From Polychytrium aggregatum (lineage: Eukaryota; Chytridiomycota; Chytridiomycetes; Polychytriales), in contig NW_026516369.1 in the NCBI RefSeq assembly GCF_025602895.1, forward strand, positions 1 to 64,000: DNA of 64,000 nt. The letters run 5' to 3'. Shown in pieces: positions 1-14,839 of the stretch (position 1 is its first letter; every line of letters begins with the position of its first letter). The notes beneath the pieces are model-generated. The model was not told where the DNA came from. It was given only the letters and a program-made list of their open reading frames with translations, and ran no database searches. The translations under genes and the position numbers were made by a program.

Positions 1-2831
<2,831 letters not shown>

Positions 2832-3683
2832 GGTGCAGACGTATCGTCGGATTGATAGAGATAGGCCAAGGGGACAGGGTCAGGAGGGACTTGAGGCGGG
2901 ATAGCGCCCGCAAAGTGGCTGATTGCCAGGTTTCAAGGGCGAGGGAGATCTTGTAGACTCGTTGGTTCAGATACAGACTGACTTTCAGGCACGGCAGGGT
3001 GGGGACACAAAGGAACCCGCCTGGCGCTTATCCTAAGAGGACGAGGAGAAGAAGCTAGTTGGAGGAGAGCCGGGGAAAGAAATAAGGCCAGAGTTTTGTT
3101 AGCAACCCCGAAAACGAACACGAACAGCCGGACTGGGCGCTTGGGCGACGAACAGGAGTGGCTTGGCGACGGGATCGGGAATAGCTCTAGAACATATACC
3201 CGGCTAACAGGCAAGCTGCGAACGAGCCCGGAGATGCACGCGGCTTAAAACAGGTGGACGGATGTCTCAGAATGTGGGGGGTACTCAAGACGCTGGGTGT
3301 TCATGGAAAAATCGGATGGGAGACCAACGAGATCGCTACAAGCCAAGACGCACAGGGGAAAGGGCTGCCGGGAAGGGGGGCCACGGGTTTGTGTGAGAGC
3401 TTGAGAAAAATCCAGGGCGGAGCAAGCAAAGACAGGGTGCGGCATTGACCGGAGAGAGGGCCGAGTCACAAACCTCTCTGGAGAAAGCCGGCGGAGGGGC
3501 GTGCCGAAGGAGGAGGACCAAAGACGGAGGAAAGGGCAGCGGGCAGAGGGCAGAAAGGGGAAGGGCGAGGGAAGGGCGAGGCGAGAGGGCGAGGAGAGAG
3601 CATGCCGACAGGATGAACGAGTCCCGCGGGCGAGGAGAGAGCATGCCGAGAGAGAAGCAATCTCGTTGGGGGCGGAGCGGCGA

Positions 3684-3752
3684 GAGAGAGGCCACCGAGA
3701 GAGAGCCCACCGAGAGAGAGCCCACCGAGAGAGAGACTACAGAGAGAGAGCA
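3684..3752. repeat. 15-bp GAGAGAGAGCCCACC tandem repeat
   Basis: About three to four imperfect copies of a purine-rich 15-mer, the last copies degenerating to GAGAGAGAG. It lies between two divergent genes. GAGA-type tracts can be promoter elements, but no function is shown here. Confidence 0.7.
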
Positions 3753-4683
3753 TGCGAGGTCAAGCGCGATAGGCGGCGCAGCGGAAGCACTGCCCTGCAC
3801 AGAAACTGTGGCAACGCGCATGCCTCGTTGGGGACACGGGCGACGCGCTCTACATTGGCGACGCGCTGTACATTGGCGACACATCGCGCCGCCCAAGCCG
3901 TGATGCTTGGCCCTGTTTTCCCGGCCCCTCGGCTGTGGTTGTTTGATGGGGACGTGGCCTCGATGGTGTGTGGCCGGTGACCGTCGGAGACGGCGGACTA
4001 ATCAAACACGGAACCGATCGATGTGGCCACGTCGGTCGCCCAACGATTAATATGGCCAAAGCTCCACACCTCCCCAAAGGCCTGCATGAGAAAGCCCTGC
4101 CTCCTGTCTCGGCTATCGGCCCACCTTCCATCCTCAAGGGCAACAGAGACTAATGCACTATATGAACGCTACAAATGGAAACGGACGGCTCGTTTTATCC
4201 CAAACGGGCGCCACGACGAACGAACAAGCCCAGACCATACTGTCTACAAATGCAATTGTAATCAGCTGAAGGTCTGATTCCAACAAGGATGGATGGCCCA
4301 CTTTTGTCTGAACACGCCGGTTTTGCATCCTGGAACGGGTGCGAACGCGGCTCTTGAATCATCAATCATCGACAGCACAAATGGGCGGCTGCGTCTGTAA
4401 CAACTCAGCTGGTTTTGTTTCTTTCATCATCGGGGCTCGGCTCTACCTCGTCCCGCCATCGCACGCCGTATTCGAGCACCTTCGACTCCTGTCGGGAGAT
4501 TGGCCAGAGCCTTTGTCACCGCTCCAGCGCACCCACATCGCAACTCGTCCATACGACCGTCCTGCATCAGCCCGTCTCTCAATTCAAACCACTAATCCGC
4601 CAGGACGGCATATTGATGCTATTCGATTGCTGTATTTGATTATGCAGAAATCGTCTGCGGCTCATTTCTATTCACGTCTTTCA

Positions 4684-4722
4684 TTCCGCACTCGCACTCG
4701 CACTCGCACTCGCACTCGCACA
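4684..4722 (+). repeat. CGCACT hexanucleotide array
   Basis: About six head-to-tail copies of CGCACT, about 75-110 bp upstream of the RasGAP start codon, probably in its 5' UTR or core promoter. Confidence 0.75.
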
Positions 4723-4797
4723 TCAAGCACTCGCCCTGTTGCTTAAACGGATACCCTTACCCTCATCTACTCGCCTCGACAGCACTGCGGGCCTGTC

Positions 4798-7700
4798 ATG
4801 TCAAAGTACTCGCAAGAATACCACAATCTAACGCTGACCATATATGAGGCAAAGAATCTCGAGTACGGCGGCCAGAGTCTGGCCAAAGAGGACGAGACCT
4901 TTTGCAGCATCCTCATCCAGCGGCGCCTTCGGGAAGGCGAGATCGCCGATCTGTCGGCAACCTCGGGCCCAAAGCCGTCAGGAACAGGCTCACTCAACAA
5001 GCGCAGGTCGACGCGTCAAAACGACGCCGATGCTGGCGGCAGCGCCCTCGAGTCCACCGTGAGCGAGCAAAGGAGCAGCCCCAATATCGTCGCTGCCGAG
5101 GGGCGGTCCAGAAGTGCGCTCCTGGAAATCGGCAATTCTTCCACAGGCAATCTGGCGGTCCCATCTCCGGGAGGAACCCATCGAAGCTCCGCAAGTGGCA
5201 TCAGCGGATTTGCCCGGCGACTGTCGTCCAATATTTCAGGGTCCATGTCACGCAAAGATCTTGAAGGCGATGTTGGCGACGAAGTCAAGGCCCGGGCCGT
5301 CACAGGAAAGGCCCCGGTGTGGGCTGAGGAGTTCCATTTCGATCTGGACGAGCGCTTCCATGCCATCATCAGTAAGTATCGGCAATCTTGTGCACTACTC
5401 CTTCGGCTGCTAGAGACGTCGCCCTCGACTTTGCGCACTGAAGGAGTGTTCCATAAACTTGTTGTCGACTTTGATCCTCTATTTTGCTTTTGATCATCGG
5501 CCTTCTTCGATCCTTTGATTTTCCTTCGATCTTCGGCCTCCTTTCGATCATCGGCTGCCCACCTCCACCCTCCGTACTTGGTCACAATAACATCGCTCCA
5601 TTTGCTTGAATGGCCTCCTTTCATTCTACGTCGCTTGATATCCCGATAATAAGGGATGTCAGCGTGCGCTGGCACAATATCCCCGATTCATGTGCCACGA
5701 TAGATCTTGCACTCGTGTTTATTGCTGTCTGGCGTCGCACCGATTTTGTAAACGGCGCCTCAGTAACGAACGCCATGTGTCCACCTTGACCTCGCCCCCT
5801 TCAAACCGCTGATGCTTCGTCGCCATAGTTCAAATCAAGAAGTCAAACGTCATCGGTCGCTCAACTGTCGTCGGCAAAATCACTCTTCCGGCAATATGCC
5901 TCGAGCCCAACGGGAAGCTTCAGGAAGACTGGTACGCTCTTCAGTCCGAAGAGGAGGCTAATCAAGGCAGCGTGGCAGCAGCAAAATCCATTCATCGCGA
6001 GCACACCTTCCTCGAGCGCACATTTTTATCACCGACGCTCTGCTATCAATGCCGTGGTGTCCTCTGGAGCATCATGGGCCAGTCCAACTACAAATGCGAC
6101 TTTTGTGGAGTATCCTGCCACCACGACTGTCGATCATTCATTCCATCCAACTGCGGCTCGGTCGGATCTATACGTATTGGATACATATACTGTCGTGAGC
6201 GTATTTTGGTAATGCCTTATTTTCGAACTCGACTGGAACGACCCATACTCACAGGATAGCATCGAATTGTTGCGGCATAGTTGAAGCGGCGCCCCCTCTT
6301 TTATGACGCCTCACTCGATCTCGATGCTGATGCGTGCCGTTTTTTTGCCTTGGCCCTGACTCGACCGAACAACAATGCATCGCATCCGACTGTGGCACGA
6401 TCTATCTCTCCGAACAATACCACCTAGCCCATTAGTCAATACGGTCGCCTCAAAGATCTAATCCTTGCAGGCGACTATGTTGCGCTGGGTCTCCTGAGTC
6501 GGGTCTGTGATGATCGCGATGTCATGGCCAAGCACGTGGTTAACATTGCCGATGGTGCCCACAGGCTTGGTGCCTTCCTCACCAAGCTTTGTGTGATGGA
6601 GATTCAGTCCACGAAGGATCCCAATGTGATCTTCCGCGGGAATAGGTAAGGCTCGGTGTGAACAGTGACGGTGGGACGCTGGGGTATCTGATACATAAGT
6701 TCATGTCATAGGCTGAGGAGGATGGCGGTTTCACCATCTCCCCTGTCTGCTGTTTCGGCGTACAATCGCCAATGATACAGAGAGCATGTGTGTATCTGGT
6801 ATCTTACCAAGGGCAGAGTCAGAGCATATTTACTGATCGCTTTGTCTAACTTGATCGGATTGAAGCCTTTCAGCTAAACTCGTTGACGCCATGATGAAGC
6901 ATGTTGGAAAGGAGTACCTCTTCGAAACCCTCTCTCCGGTCCTATTGAATATTATCCAAGAGGATCGAGACTGTGAGATCGATCCGATGAAAGTCGAAAA
7001 GGAAATCTTGGACAGTCCAGAGAGAATCCAAGAGCGGCAGAAGGCACTGATGGGTTCGTATACAGATATCCGTCGAAGCATATGTATCTGATCATTTTGT
7101 CGAGCCAGACATCCGATTCGCCGATGCAAAATGAGCATCCACGCAAGATGAATCAGAAGGAGACCCTGGTCCGCCGTGGCACTTATTGATTTGCTGAAAT
7201 CAGCGATTCGAATCGCTCGCTGTTCATTGTGGCATGATCACTGTCCCTCTCCTTTCATTGTTTGCTTGTGGAGCGAATTTTGACGCTGCCCATCTCCTGT
7301 TACGCCTTTGGCTCACTGCAAATCGAGCAGCACTGATGTACTGACTGAATCGCTTGATACTTCCCTATCAGAACATGTTCAGGCAGTCCTGGACGCAATC
7401 ATCCAAACAGCCGGAACTTGTCCCGTGCTCATCAAGCATGTCCTCGGGTCGATATACACCGAAGCAAAGCTCCAGTTCCCAGGCGACGTTATTGCTCCCT
7501 ATACCGCCGTAACTGCGTTTCTGTTTCTGCGGTTTTTCACACCGGCCCTCCTGGGACCGAAGCTTTGGGGCCTGGTTACTGTCCAGCCATCCGACACGGG
7601 CATGCGCACTCTGACCCTGGTTTCCAAGTGCATCCAACAGTGCTCCAATATGCTTCCGTTTGATGGAAAAAAGGAGCCCTTTATGGAGCCTCTGAACCAA

Positions 7701-9404
7701 GTGGTGTCAGCCAGCATCGGCAAGGTCAAGGACTTTGTGGATGTACTCCTGGCTCCCAAGAAAAAGAAAAAGGGCAAGGGCTCGACGTTCAGTCTCAAAC
7801 GGTCGTCCCGAGACAACATGGGCTCGGGCCACGTCCACACGAGCTCCGGCCCTGCTAATACGGGATCGGGACTCAGTAATCCGGCTCAAGTATCCACGGC
7901 ATCGGCCTCGGACGACGATGATGGCGGAGAGCGCGATGGCTGCTGCTTCGGCTTCTGCGCCGGAAGCCGAAACAAGGTGTCCAAACTGGCCCCAAAGCCA
8001 ATCGGCAAGGCTGCAGACGGCCACAAATCCGAAGCAAGCGTAGCCTCCATCGGCTCAAGAAGACAGAGCCAGTACGGCGACATTGACCACCAGTTCGTGG
8101 CCAACATCGATGTTGAGAAGCACTTTGCAGCCATATGCCGCATCTTCAGCCGCTGCCAGACCAAAATGGCCGAGGCAGCCGAGACAGACGCAGAGAAGGC
8201 TGCAGCCCGTCTCGCAGCGGAGATCGTCAACGAGCTCGAGATCCAGTCTGGCGCCAAAGAGCGTCAGAAGCAGCGTGAAGAGCAGCTTGTCAAGTTGGGA
8301 CTGTCTCCCGAACGAAGGAAGGACCAGGCCGCGGGCACGAATCCAAAACGGATGTCCAAGCTCGGTCAAATGGGCATTTCTGGCTTTGACGTTGCTTCGT
8401 CATCGAAACGCAGCAGTAGTATCCCTCCCCAGTCCAACGGAGATGGTAAGGATGCCGACAATGCCAACGCTGACACCGCTGCCGACGACGACGACGATGA
8501 CGATGCTGATGGCAAAAATGAAAGTGCCGCTGCCGAAGAAGAAGAAGACAACGACGACGACGACAACGACGACGACGACGACGACGGCGGCTCCAAGTCC
8601 GCCGGATGCGGGACCAATGCAGACGAAGTCCAATCCAGCCAATGCAGCGAGATTCGGGCCCGTGCCCCAACCCGAAACAACCACGGCCGTGCCGTGGCCA
8701 GCGGCATCGCTTTGTACATCAACCGCCCGTCCACCTCGATGGATGGTGGCTCGCTCACCGGCATATCGGATGATGGGCGGCAGGCGTATCTCGATGCCGT
8801 GGAAAAGTCCCGGCCCATGACCGCGAGCTCCAAGACCAGCAATACCATGCTCTCGAATGCTAGCATGAGAAGCGGCCCTGTTCCGAGGGAAGTGGATTCG
8901 GTGCTTGGCAACGTCGTCGAGTCCCCGATGGAAAGTGGCAACGACCAGCCAGAAGACTTTATCAGCTACTACACCGATAGCAACCGAAACTCGGTCGACC
9001 TCCGTAGCGACGATGGATATCATGTTGTCGAAAGACAGAACTTGGCATCTCGCATCGGCCGCCAGTCTCTGTCGGGCGCCGCACCCTTTCGCTTCGTTGG
9101 TGAAGCCGGGAGGAACAGCACCGACGATATGTCTTCTCGCTCAGCACGGATGAGCCACCACGGCCCTCCGGCCGTCAACCGGGTCGTTCAGGCCCACCGC
9201 CAGGCTGCCGATAGTGTATACAGCATGGCGGAATCCTCGCAGTCTCTGTCGCTGGCCGACGGCCGGCGCTACGACTCGGTCCAGTCCTGCCAGACAAACA
9301 CCACAGTGGCCTCTCAGGCGTACTCGACAATGATGAGCTCGACGATGATGGACTCGACAAGAGATGTCAATGACCAGCTGGAACGAAACAACAGCGTGCT
9401 GTAG
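4798..9404 (+). CDS. C2-C1-RasGAP domain GTPase-activating protein
   Basis: Predicted Ras GTPase-activating protein of 1130 residues. Five exons close in phase: 4798-5371, 5829-6208, 6428-6645, 6866-7053, 7372-9404. N-terminal C2-type beta-sandwich strands are followed by a C1 zinc finger (HREHTF...CYQC...CDFC...HHDC, exon 2) and then the RasGAP domain. The arginine-finger loop reads VIFRGNS across the exon 3/4 junction. The second signature, FLRFFTPALLGP, is in exon 5. Together these indicate stimulation of Ras-type GTP hydrolysis at membranes. The long C-terminus is Ser-rich and disordered, with Lys- and Asp-rich blocks; an acidic run lies at about 8490-8590. The fourth intron uses a weak GTTCGT donor, so that junction is the least certain. 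C1 suggests diacylglycerol or lipid recruitment, which is inference. Confidence 0.9.
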
Positions 9405-9521
9405 CAGCATGTGCATCATCGTGGGAGGGCATGTATGTCTTGGCAGTTCTCGGAGTGTTCGTTTGACAGCAATACAGCGCAACTTGGTCCATGCGGCGCC
9501 GCCGAATGATCGCAGCCCAGG

Positions 9522-12290
9522 TTGCTGTCGCCGCAGCAGTGCCTGTTCATGTCCTTCCGTTTTTCTGCCAGCGCTCTTGGCCTGCGTTCCATCGCCCTGC
9601 ACCATCCCGGGCTCACTGTTCTCTCGGTCTGGCCCGGCTTGGTTGGTTCCTGGATCATGTTCACCACAAGCATGCCCACTTTCCTCGACCCAGCCATCCC
9701 CGGCCCAGCCATTCCCGGCCCAGCCATCCCCGGCCCAGCCAGCCTCGCAGACGCTGCTGCCCAAGAGGATCGGATGCTCGTGGCCTTGAGCACCTACGCT
9801 TTCCAAGACTATATCGACAGCGTCCCAGTCCTGCTCCGTCTGCAGTCCCTCTCGAGGCGGTTCGGAGCAATCTTTGGCAGTCGCTGGCAATGGAGGCGCA
9901 TGTTCCAGCGCTTTTTCCGCCTGCCACCGGACTTTGATATCGACGACATTGATTATCGCAGCGTCGTCTGCGCGGCAGACTCATACTTTGGCCGCCGTGC
10001 CGATGAACCCACCTGGCCGGTCGAACAGGCCCTTTGGCGGACGGTTCAGACCAGCGCAGCGGTCCACGAGCTGGTCCTGGAAATGTGTCGGATCAACAAT
10101 CGGATGTCAACGTTCGTTCAACTTGGCACACACTCTGTGTGCCTGTGCTTCTCCAGAGCCCTCAGCATCCGAATCACCCACAACCTCGATGAGTCGCTCG
10201 TCTTCAGCCCTCCGCTTCGGCTGCATTTCGCCATCGACAGCACACTCAAGCAACTGCCTTATTTCGCCACTGCCCATCTTCATGCCAACGCCGCGCAGCT
10301 GTGTCTTGGGAAGCCTCCCCGAGCAGCCGAAGGCTGGCCGCTTGAGCTGACCGGTCTGGAGCATCTGCATTTTTGCGCCGACGCCTCTTTCCCCACACAG
10401 GTCCTGGACGGGTTCGATAGCTGGCCCCTGATGCCCAACCTCAAGTGTCTCTCGTTCTGGCCGCAGCACCAAGAGGGCAGCGGCACCGTCATCATCAGGT
10501 CCTTCCGAGGGTTCTCGCGTATCTCACCGAGTATCAAGGACCTGGATCTGCGCGGGACCATCATCGAGAGCTTTGAGGGCTTCAGTGCACCCAGTCTCCT
10601 CATTGCGTTTTTGCCGGACCGTCACCCGGACCTCGAGATGCTCTCGCCGGCGCTAGCTCATGCAAAGGAGCTCTACCTCGGCCTGGCTTCTCAAGTCGCT
10701 GATCTTCGCTATCTGGCGTGCTGCTCCCAGCTCGAAGTACTTGCTCCGCCCATGTCGGTTCGATCGCTGGCGGGACTACCAGCGGACATGATGCGTCTCC
10801 AGCAACTGGATCTCAGTGTATGCACGAACCTTACGAACCTTGTGCACATGCCTACTGCTCCGGCACTGCGGGTTCTCAAGATGCCCGGATCGCTTCAATC
10901 CCTCTGGGGCATGTCGGGCGACTTGGTGGGGCTTGAAGAGCTCGACTTGGCCGATTGCGACAAGCTGGTCGATCTCGAGTTCATGGCCACGACGCCCCTC
11001 TTACGACGATTGCTCCTGCCCAAGTCACTCGAGTCGCTGAAGGGAATGCCCCGACTTCTGGACAACCTTGTCGAGTTCGGGATTGCTCAATGCGACAGGC
11101 TGACGGGCTTGGAGCACATGGCTGCAATGCCCCTGGTGAAGATATTGGTTCTGCCAAAGTCTGTGCGGTCGCTTCGTGGAATGCCGACAGCCATGAAGAG
11201 CCTCGTGACCCTCGATCTCCTCCGGTGCGAGGAACTGTCCAGTCTTGAGCACTTGCCAATCGCCCCACGCCTCAAGAATCTCAGGCTGCCCAGATCCACA
11301 GGATCCCTCAAGGAAATGTCGTCACTGAGCAAGAGTCTGATGTGGTTGGACATGGGTCACTGCATAAATGTGGATACATTGAAGCACCTCCCCGAGACTC
11401 CGAAGCTCCTCTCGTTCAGACTGCCCAAGTCGTTGCGTTCCCTGGAAGGCATTGCTCCAAGATTCGAGGTCCTAGTCGAGTTCAATATCAGCACTTGTGA
11501 GCACCTGGATACACTAGAGCACATGCCCTCCCTGCCTGCTCTGAAGGAGCTCAGTCTTCCAGAGTCCATCCGATCTCTCCACGGAATGCCACATATGATG
11601 GAAAGCTTGGTTAAATTGGATCTTAGCAACTGCACAAATCTCACCAGCCTCGAGCACATGGCCAACACACCCCAGCTCACGACCCTCCAGCTACCAAAGT
11701 CGCTTCGGTCACTCTTTGGAATGCCTTCGACTCTGGGCCACCTCGGCGATCTTTCCCTCGGGGCGTGCGAGAATCTCGTCGATCTTGCACACATGGCTCG
11801 GGCGCCGCTGCTCAAGACCCTCGTGCTGCCTGCCTCGCTTGGGTCCCTCGAGGGAATCCCGCCCGAATTGCCAAGGCTGCGATCACTGGACCTGAGCAAA
11901 TGCGGCTCCATCACAAGACTTGAGTACCTGCCCTCTGCCCTCCCGAACCTGGAGTATCTCAAGCTGCCGAAATCGCTAGAGTCGCTTCATGGCCTGCCCT
12001 TGGCCCTGGAAAGCGTCATGCGGCTGGATTTGAGCGGTTGTACTGGGCTCGAAAGTCTGGAGGGCATGCCAGACGTGCCCCAGTTGATTATTCTCAAGCT
12101 ACCTAGATCGCTCCGATCACTGCGAGGTATACGTTCGACTTACGAACATCTTAGACGCCTGGATCTGGGTGAATGTGCTTTGCTGGATGACATACCGCAG
12201 CAGTTACCGACAATCCCACAGGACTGCTGTGTGGTCATGCCGGTGAGTGAGCCCGCAGCTGAGAGAAGGCTCGATGGCGAATCGCAATAG
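9522..12290 (+). CDS. Leucine-rich-repeat array protein, possibly F-box-like N-terminus
   Basis: Single-exon frame of up to 922 codons. The true start may be 9522, 9657 (ATG before a Pro-Gly-Pro-Ala-Ile pentapeptide repeat) or 9774 (MLVALSTYAF), since the first 84 residues look less protein-like. From about residue 400 the protein is a regular array of roughly 45-residue double LRR units. Each follows a pattern like LDLSxCxxLxxLEHM...PxLxxLxLPKSLRSLxGMP, about eleven copies, each with a conserved Cys. This is a solenoid expected to bind protein partners. The region near residues 90-140 is helical with a hydrophobic pattern reminiscent of an F-box, which would make it an SCF adaptor, but that is a guess. 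It follows the RasGAP gene by about 120-370 bp on the same strand. Confidence 0.8.
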   Translation: MLSPQQCLFMSFRFSASALGLRSIALHHPGLTVLSVWPGLVGSWIMFTTSMPTFLDPAIPGPAIPGPAIPGPASLADAAAQEDRMLVALSTYAFQDYIDSVPVLLRLQSLSRRFGAIFGSRWQWRRMFQRFFRLPPDFDIDDIDYRSVVCAADSYFGRRADEPTWPVEQALWRTVQTSAAVHELVLEMCRINNRMSTFVQLGTHSVCLCFSRALSIRITHNLDESLVFSPPLRLHFAIDSTLKQLPYFATAHLHANAAQLCLGKPPRAAEGWPLELTGLEHLHFCADASFPTQVLDGFDSWPLMPNLKCLSFWPQHQEGSGTVIIRSFRGFSRISPSIKDLDLRGTIIESFEGFSAPSLLIAFLPDRHPDLEMLSPALAHAKELYLGLASQVADLRYLACCSQLEVLAPPMSVRSLAGLPADMMRLQQLDLSVCTNLTNLVHMPTAPALRVLKMPGSLQSLWGMSGDLVGLEELDLADCDKLVDLEFMATTPLLRRLLLPKSLESLKGMPRLLDNLVEFGIAQCDRLTGLEHMAAMPLVKILVLPKSVRSLRGMPTAMKSLVTLDLLRCEELSSLEHLPIAPRLKNLRLPRSTGSLKEMSSLSKSLMWLDMGHCINVDTLKHLPETPKLLSFRLPKSLRSLEGIAPRFEVLVEFNISTCEHLDTLEHMPSLPALKELSLPESIRSLHGMPHMMESLVKLDLSNCTNLTSLEHMANTPQLTTLQLPKSLRSLFGMPSTLGHLGDLSLGACENLVDLAHMARAPLLKTLVLPASLGSLEGIPPELPRLRSLDLSKCGSITRLEYLPSALPNLEYLKLPKSLESLHGLPLALESVMRLDLSGCTGLESLEGMPDVPQLIILKLPRSLRSLRGIRSTYEHLRRLDLGECALLDDIPQQLPTIPQDCCVVMPVSEPAAERRLDGESQ

Positions 12291-12758
12291 TGGGTGGCTA
12301 GCAGGGCATCCATTCGACTTGGGTGTGTGTGCTGGACGAGTCTCGCAAGCTCTCGGCCCGAATGGGCGGCACAACCACCTCCGAACGATGTGAAACAGTG
12401 GACTCAGAATCGGCAATGCAACCAGGGCCTTCAATACAATCGGTATAATCGGTATAATTAGTGCCATCAGTACAATCCAGGTCATGCAATTGATGTGGCC
12501 CATGCCAATACTCAACCCTCACAAGAACGGTGGGATGCCTGATTGTTGGTCAGATCTTTATTGTTCATCCTGCACAATACTGAATCGAGTTGTTGTACCA
12601 AAACCAAGCAACACGCATTCCGGAGAGAACGTGGGAGTTGCGGGCTCGATTATTGGAAAGTAGCCTCTATCGAAAGTGATCTCAACCAACTTGATCTTTT
12701 ACCAGCAAGCGGGAGATAATCTGTAGTACGTCAAACCGGTGTTGGCGCAGCATTCTGC
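12291..12758. other. Intergenic, convergent 3' ends
   Basis: Lies between the stop codons of the LRR gene and the protease gene. No gene seen. A short AT-rich repeat (cggtataat twice, near 12440) is the only structure noted. Confidence 0.6.
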
Positions 12759-14674
12759 TCACTGGCAGGGGTTGTTGACATCGCCAGAGCAGGAGCTCTC
12801 CTCGGGGCAGTAATACTCCATGGCGCCGGCTATATGCAACAGGATTGTGAAGAACTCGGGGTCAGCAAGTGGATTCAAGCGGCTCAGAGGATAACCCGTG
12901 GGGCCAGTGGAAAATGGTCTCTGTGTTTCAAGCAACGACGCAAGCAATCACTTCATGGCGCAAAGCGACATATGTGCACGATACTCACCGGGGTCACAGA
13001 ACCAGAAGCTGTTGCTCTCGGCACAGACGATGCTGTAAGGGTCGGCGCTGCCGCAGGCCCCGTCGGGAGAGGGAGCTGGGGTGTCGGTCTCTGTGGGAAC
13101 AGGGTTCGGAGCTGTGACGGTAACGGAGGGAACAGGGTTCGGAGCTGTGACGGTGACGGAGGGTGCTGGAAGGGTGGCAGAGGGCTGGGGACCGGGGCTC
13201 GGGCCGTTGCCAGAGGTGGTGAAGCCGAAGGTCTCGCTGGTGGAGGCAATGCCGCACTGTCCGAATCCGATCCAGAAGAAGCCATCAGTGCCCCAGGAAG
13301 CAGTCCAGGAGTTCTTGCAGAGCCAGGCCTGCTTGTTATCGTCCCAGCCAACAATCGAGACGGCGTGACCGCCCTCTTGCTTGTCGGACTGCTGCATGTA
13401 GACCTTGTTGTTGGTGCAGCACTGGTCGTCAAAGTCCGAGTCTGCGAATAATCGACAGCAGGGCATATAAGTATCAGGATCTCTTCTTGTCGATTGACAC
13501 AATTGACAAAAGCATGAGCCACAGCGCAGCTCTGATGCACACGGCTTCGTATCCAAAGCGCAATCGTATTCGAAGCGCAGAGCTGTCGAGGCAGCTCGTA
13601 AAGAGAATGAGGCGCACTCTCTCGTTCCATCGCAAAACGAAAGCAAAGACGGCCGTTGGGAATATGGATCGGACATCGATAGACATTGCGATCGTGTAGC
13701 CACGACGATACTTACAGACGGTGAAGGCCGTAAGAACGGCGCCATAGGTCATGATGTGGTGCTTGATCTCGTCGATGCTGTTGAACGAGGCTTCAGTAAG
13801 ACCACCAGTGCGCTGGCAGCTGCTGTCGGAGCACTGCTGGTCCTGGCCGTCGCCGGCAGTGTAAGGGAAGCAGTCGGCCGAAACGACGCCCTTGGAGGCA
13901 ATGGCTTCAGCAGCCGAGCTGGTCTGCCAACCGGTGTTGCACGACGCCTCGCCTGCAGCGAGACAGAAGAAGATGTCGGCCTCGGAGACCTCGATGCTGT
14001 TGCCGGTCTGGCTGAGGAAGGTACTCTCGACGGTGGCTGCAGATCCGAAGGAGACGCAGCTGCCGCACTGGCCCTGGTTCTTGACCGAGGAGACCCAGTT
14101 CTTGGAACGCGAATCCCAAGACGAGGGAAGAGCGGCGGCTCGGACGGCGGCGACATGGACATCAGAGACATTGCTGCCCTGGAGACGAGATGGGGGGAAG
14201 ATCGTTGAAACAGTGATGTGAGAACACTACAGCCGAGGGGAGATATGGAGTGTGCTGGCAAGACTTTGGAGGAGCATGGTCGATTACAACGGGATACCAG
14301 CAACCCGGGGATTGGCAATGGGCAGCGGTAATTTCGCAATCAGAGGAAGCACCAATACTCACAAAGACTTGCGTGGCGACTCGGGTGACGGATTCAGTGT
14401 CGGGAGCCAGGCTGCCCTTGCTCTTGAGCGACTTGTGCTTCTTGGCCTTCTTGACGAGCTTCTGGAAGGCCGGGTCCTTCTTCTGAGTGACATGGGCCGT
14501 GAAGAGGTTCTTGGACTCGGACGCCATGCGGCGGGTGTTCTCGGCAGAACCGATCACCTTGTCCAGCGACTTGCGGTAGGTAGACCAAAGACTGCCCTGC
14601 TTAGGACGGGCAGCATCGGCGGCGCCGGTGAGGGCAAGGAAGACCGTGAGAACGAAGCCAGCGTTGACAAGCAT
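12759..14674 (-). CDS. Secreted papain-family (C1A) cysteine peptidase with Pro/Thr linker and Cys-rich tail
   Basis: 432-residue protein in four exons whose phases close: 14363-14674, 13716-14178, 13441-12989, 12829-12759. The start at 14674 is chosen because it begins a signal peptide (MLVNAGFVLTVFLALTGAADA). A basic propeptide follows. The mature domain has the papain motifs: oxyanion Gln and catalytic Cys in NQGQCGSCVSF, catalytic His in GGHAVSIVGW, and Asn in CKNSWTASWG. The usual Trp after the catalytic Cys is Val here. The C-terminus has a Pro/Thr/Val linker built of a repeated VTVTAPNPVP unit (about 13100-13170), then a small Cys-containing module (CGSADP...CAES...CDPA...YYCPEESSC) that may be a carbohydrate- or wall-binding extension. 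Probably an extracellular protease. A TATA box lies 158 bp upstream. Confidence 0.92.
13098..13165 (-). repeat. Direct repeat encoding VTVTAPNPVP linker
   Basis: Two near-identical 33-bp units inside exon 3 of the cysteine peptidase encode the Val-Thr-Ala-Pro linker; copy number is likely to vary. Confidence 0.8.
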
Positions 14675-14831
14675 AGAGGCGGTTGGACTAGAGGTAAAAT
14701 CGGGGATAGAATAGCACCAAGGTCTGCAGGGACTTGAAGGTACGACTCGATGCGCTCGAAGGGGAGGCCAAGTAGTGAACTCGGAGGATCGAGTGCTGTG
14801 GTGGAGGTTTTGGACGAGGCCGACGAGGTGG

Positions 14832-14839
14832 CTTTTATA
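14832..14839 (-). promoter_or_regulatory. TATA box (TATAAAAG) of the cysteine peptidase gene
   Basis: TATAAAAG on the - strand, 158 bp upstream of the chosen start codon. It is the only strong TATA element seen in the divergent spacer. Confidence 0.6.

Larger units (their letters stand above)
2832..4797. other. Divergent intergenic region (promoters of Gln-rich gene and RasGAP gene)
   Basis: No gene was recognised in this 1.97 kb. Open frames here are low-complexity purine-rich translations. It holds a GAGA-rich tandem repeat near 3684-3752, two copies of an 'acattggcgacgcgctgt'-like unit near 3850-3885, and a CGCACT hexanucleotide array just upstream of the RasGAP start. It presumably contains both promoters. 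Confidence 0.6.

Noticed and set aside
9141-9890. 249-codon - strand frame overlapping the RasGAP end and the LRR start
   Set aside because: It is a shadow across two + strand genes, with a repeated Gly-Trp-Ala pattern that is the complement of the Pro-Gly-Pro repeat.
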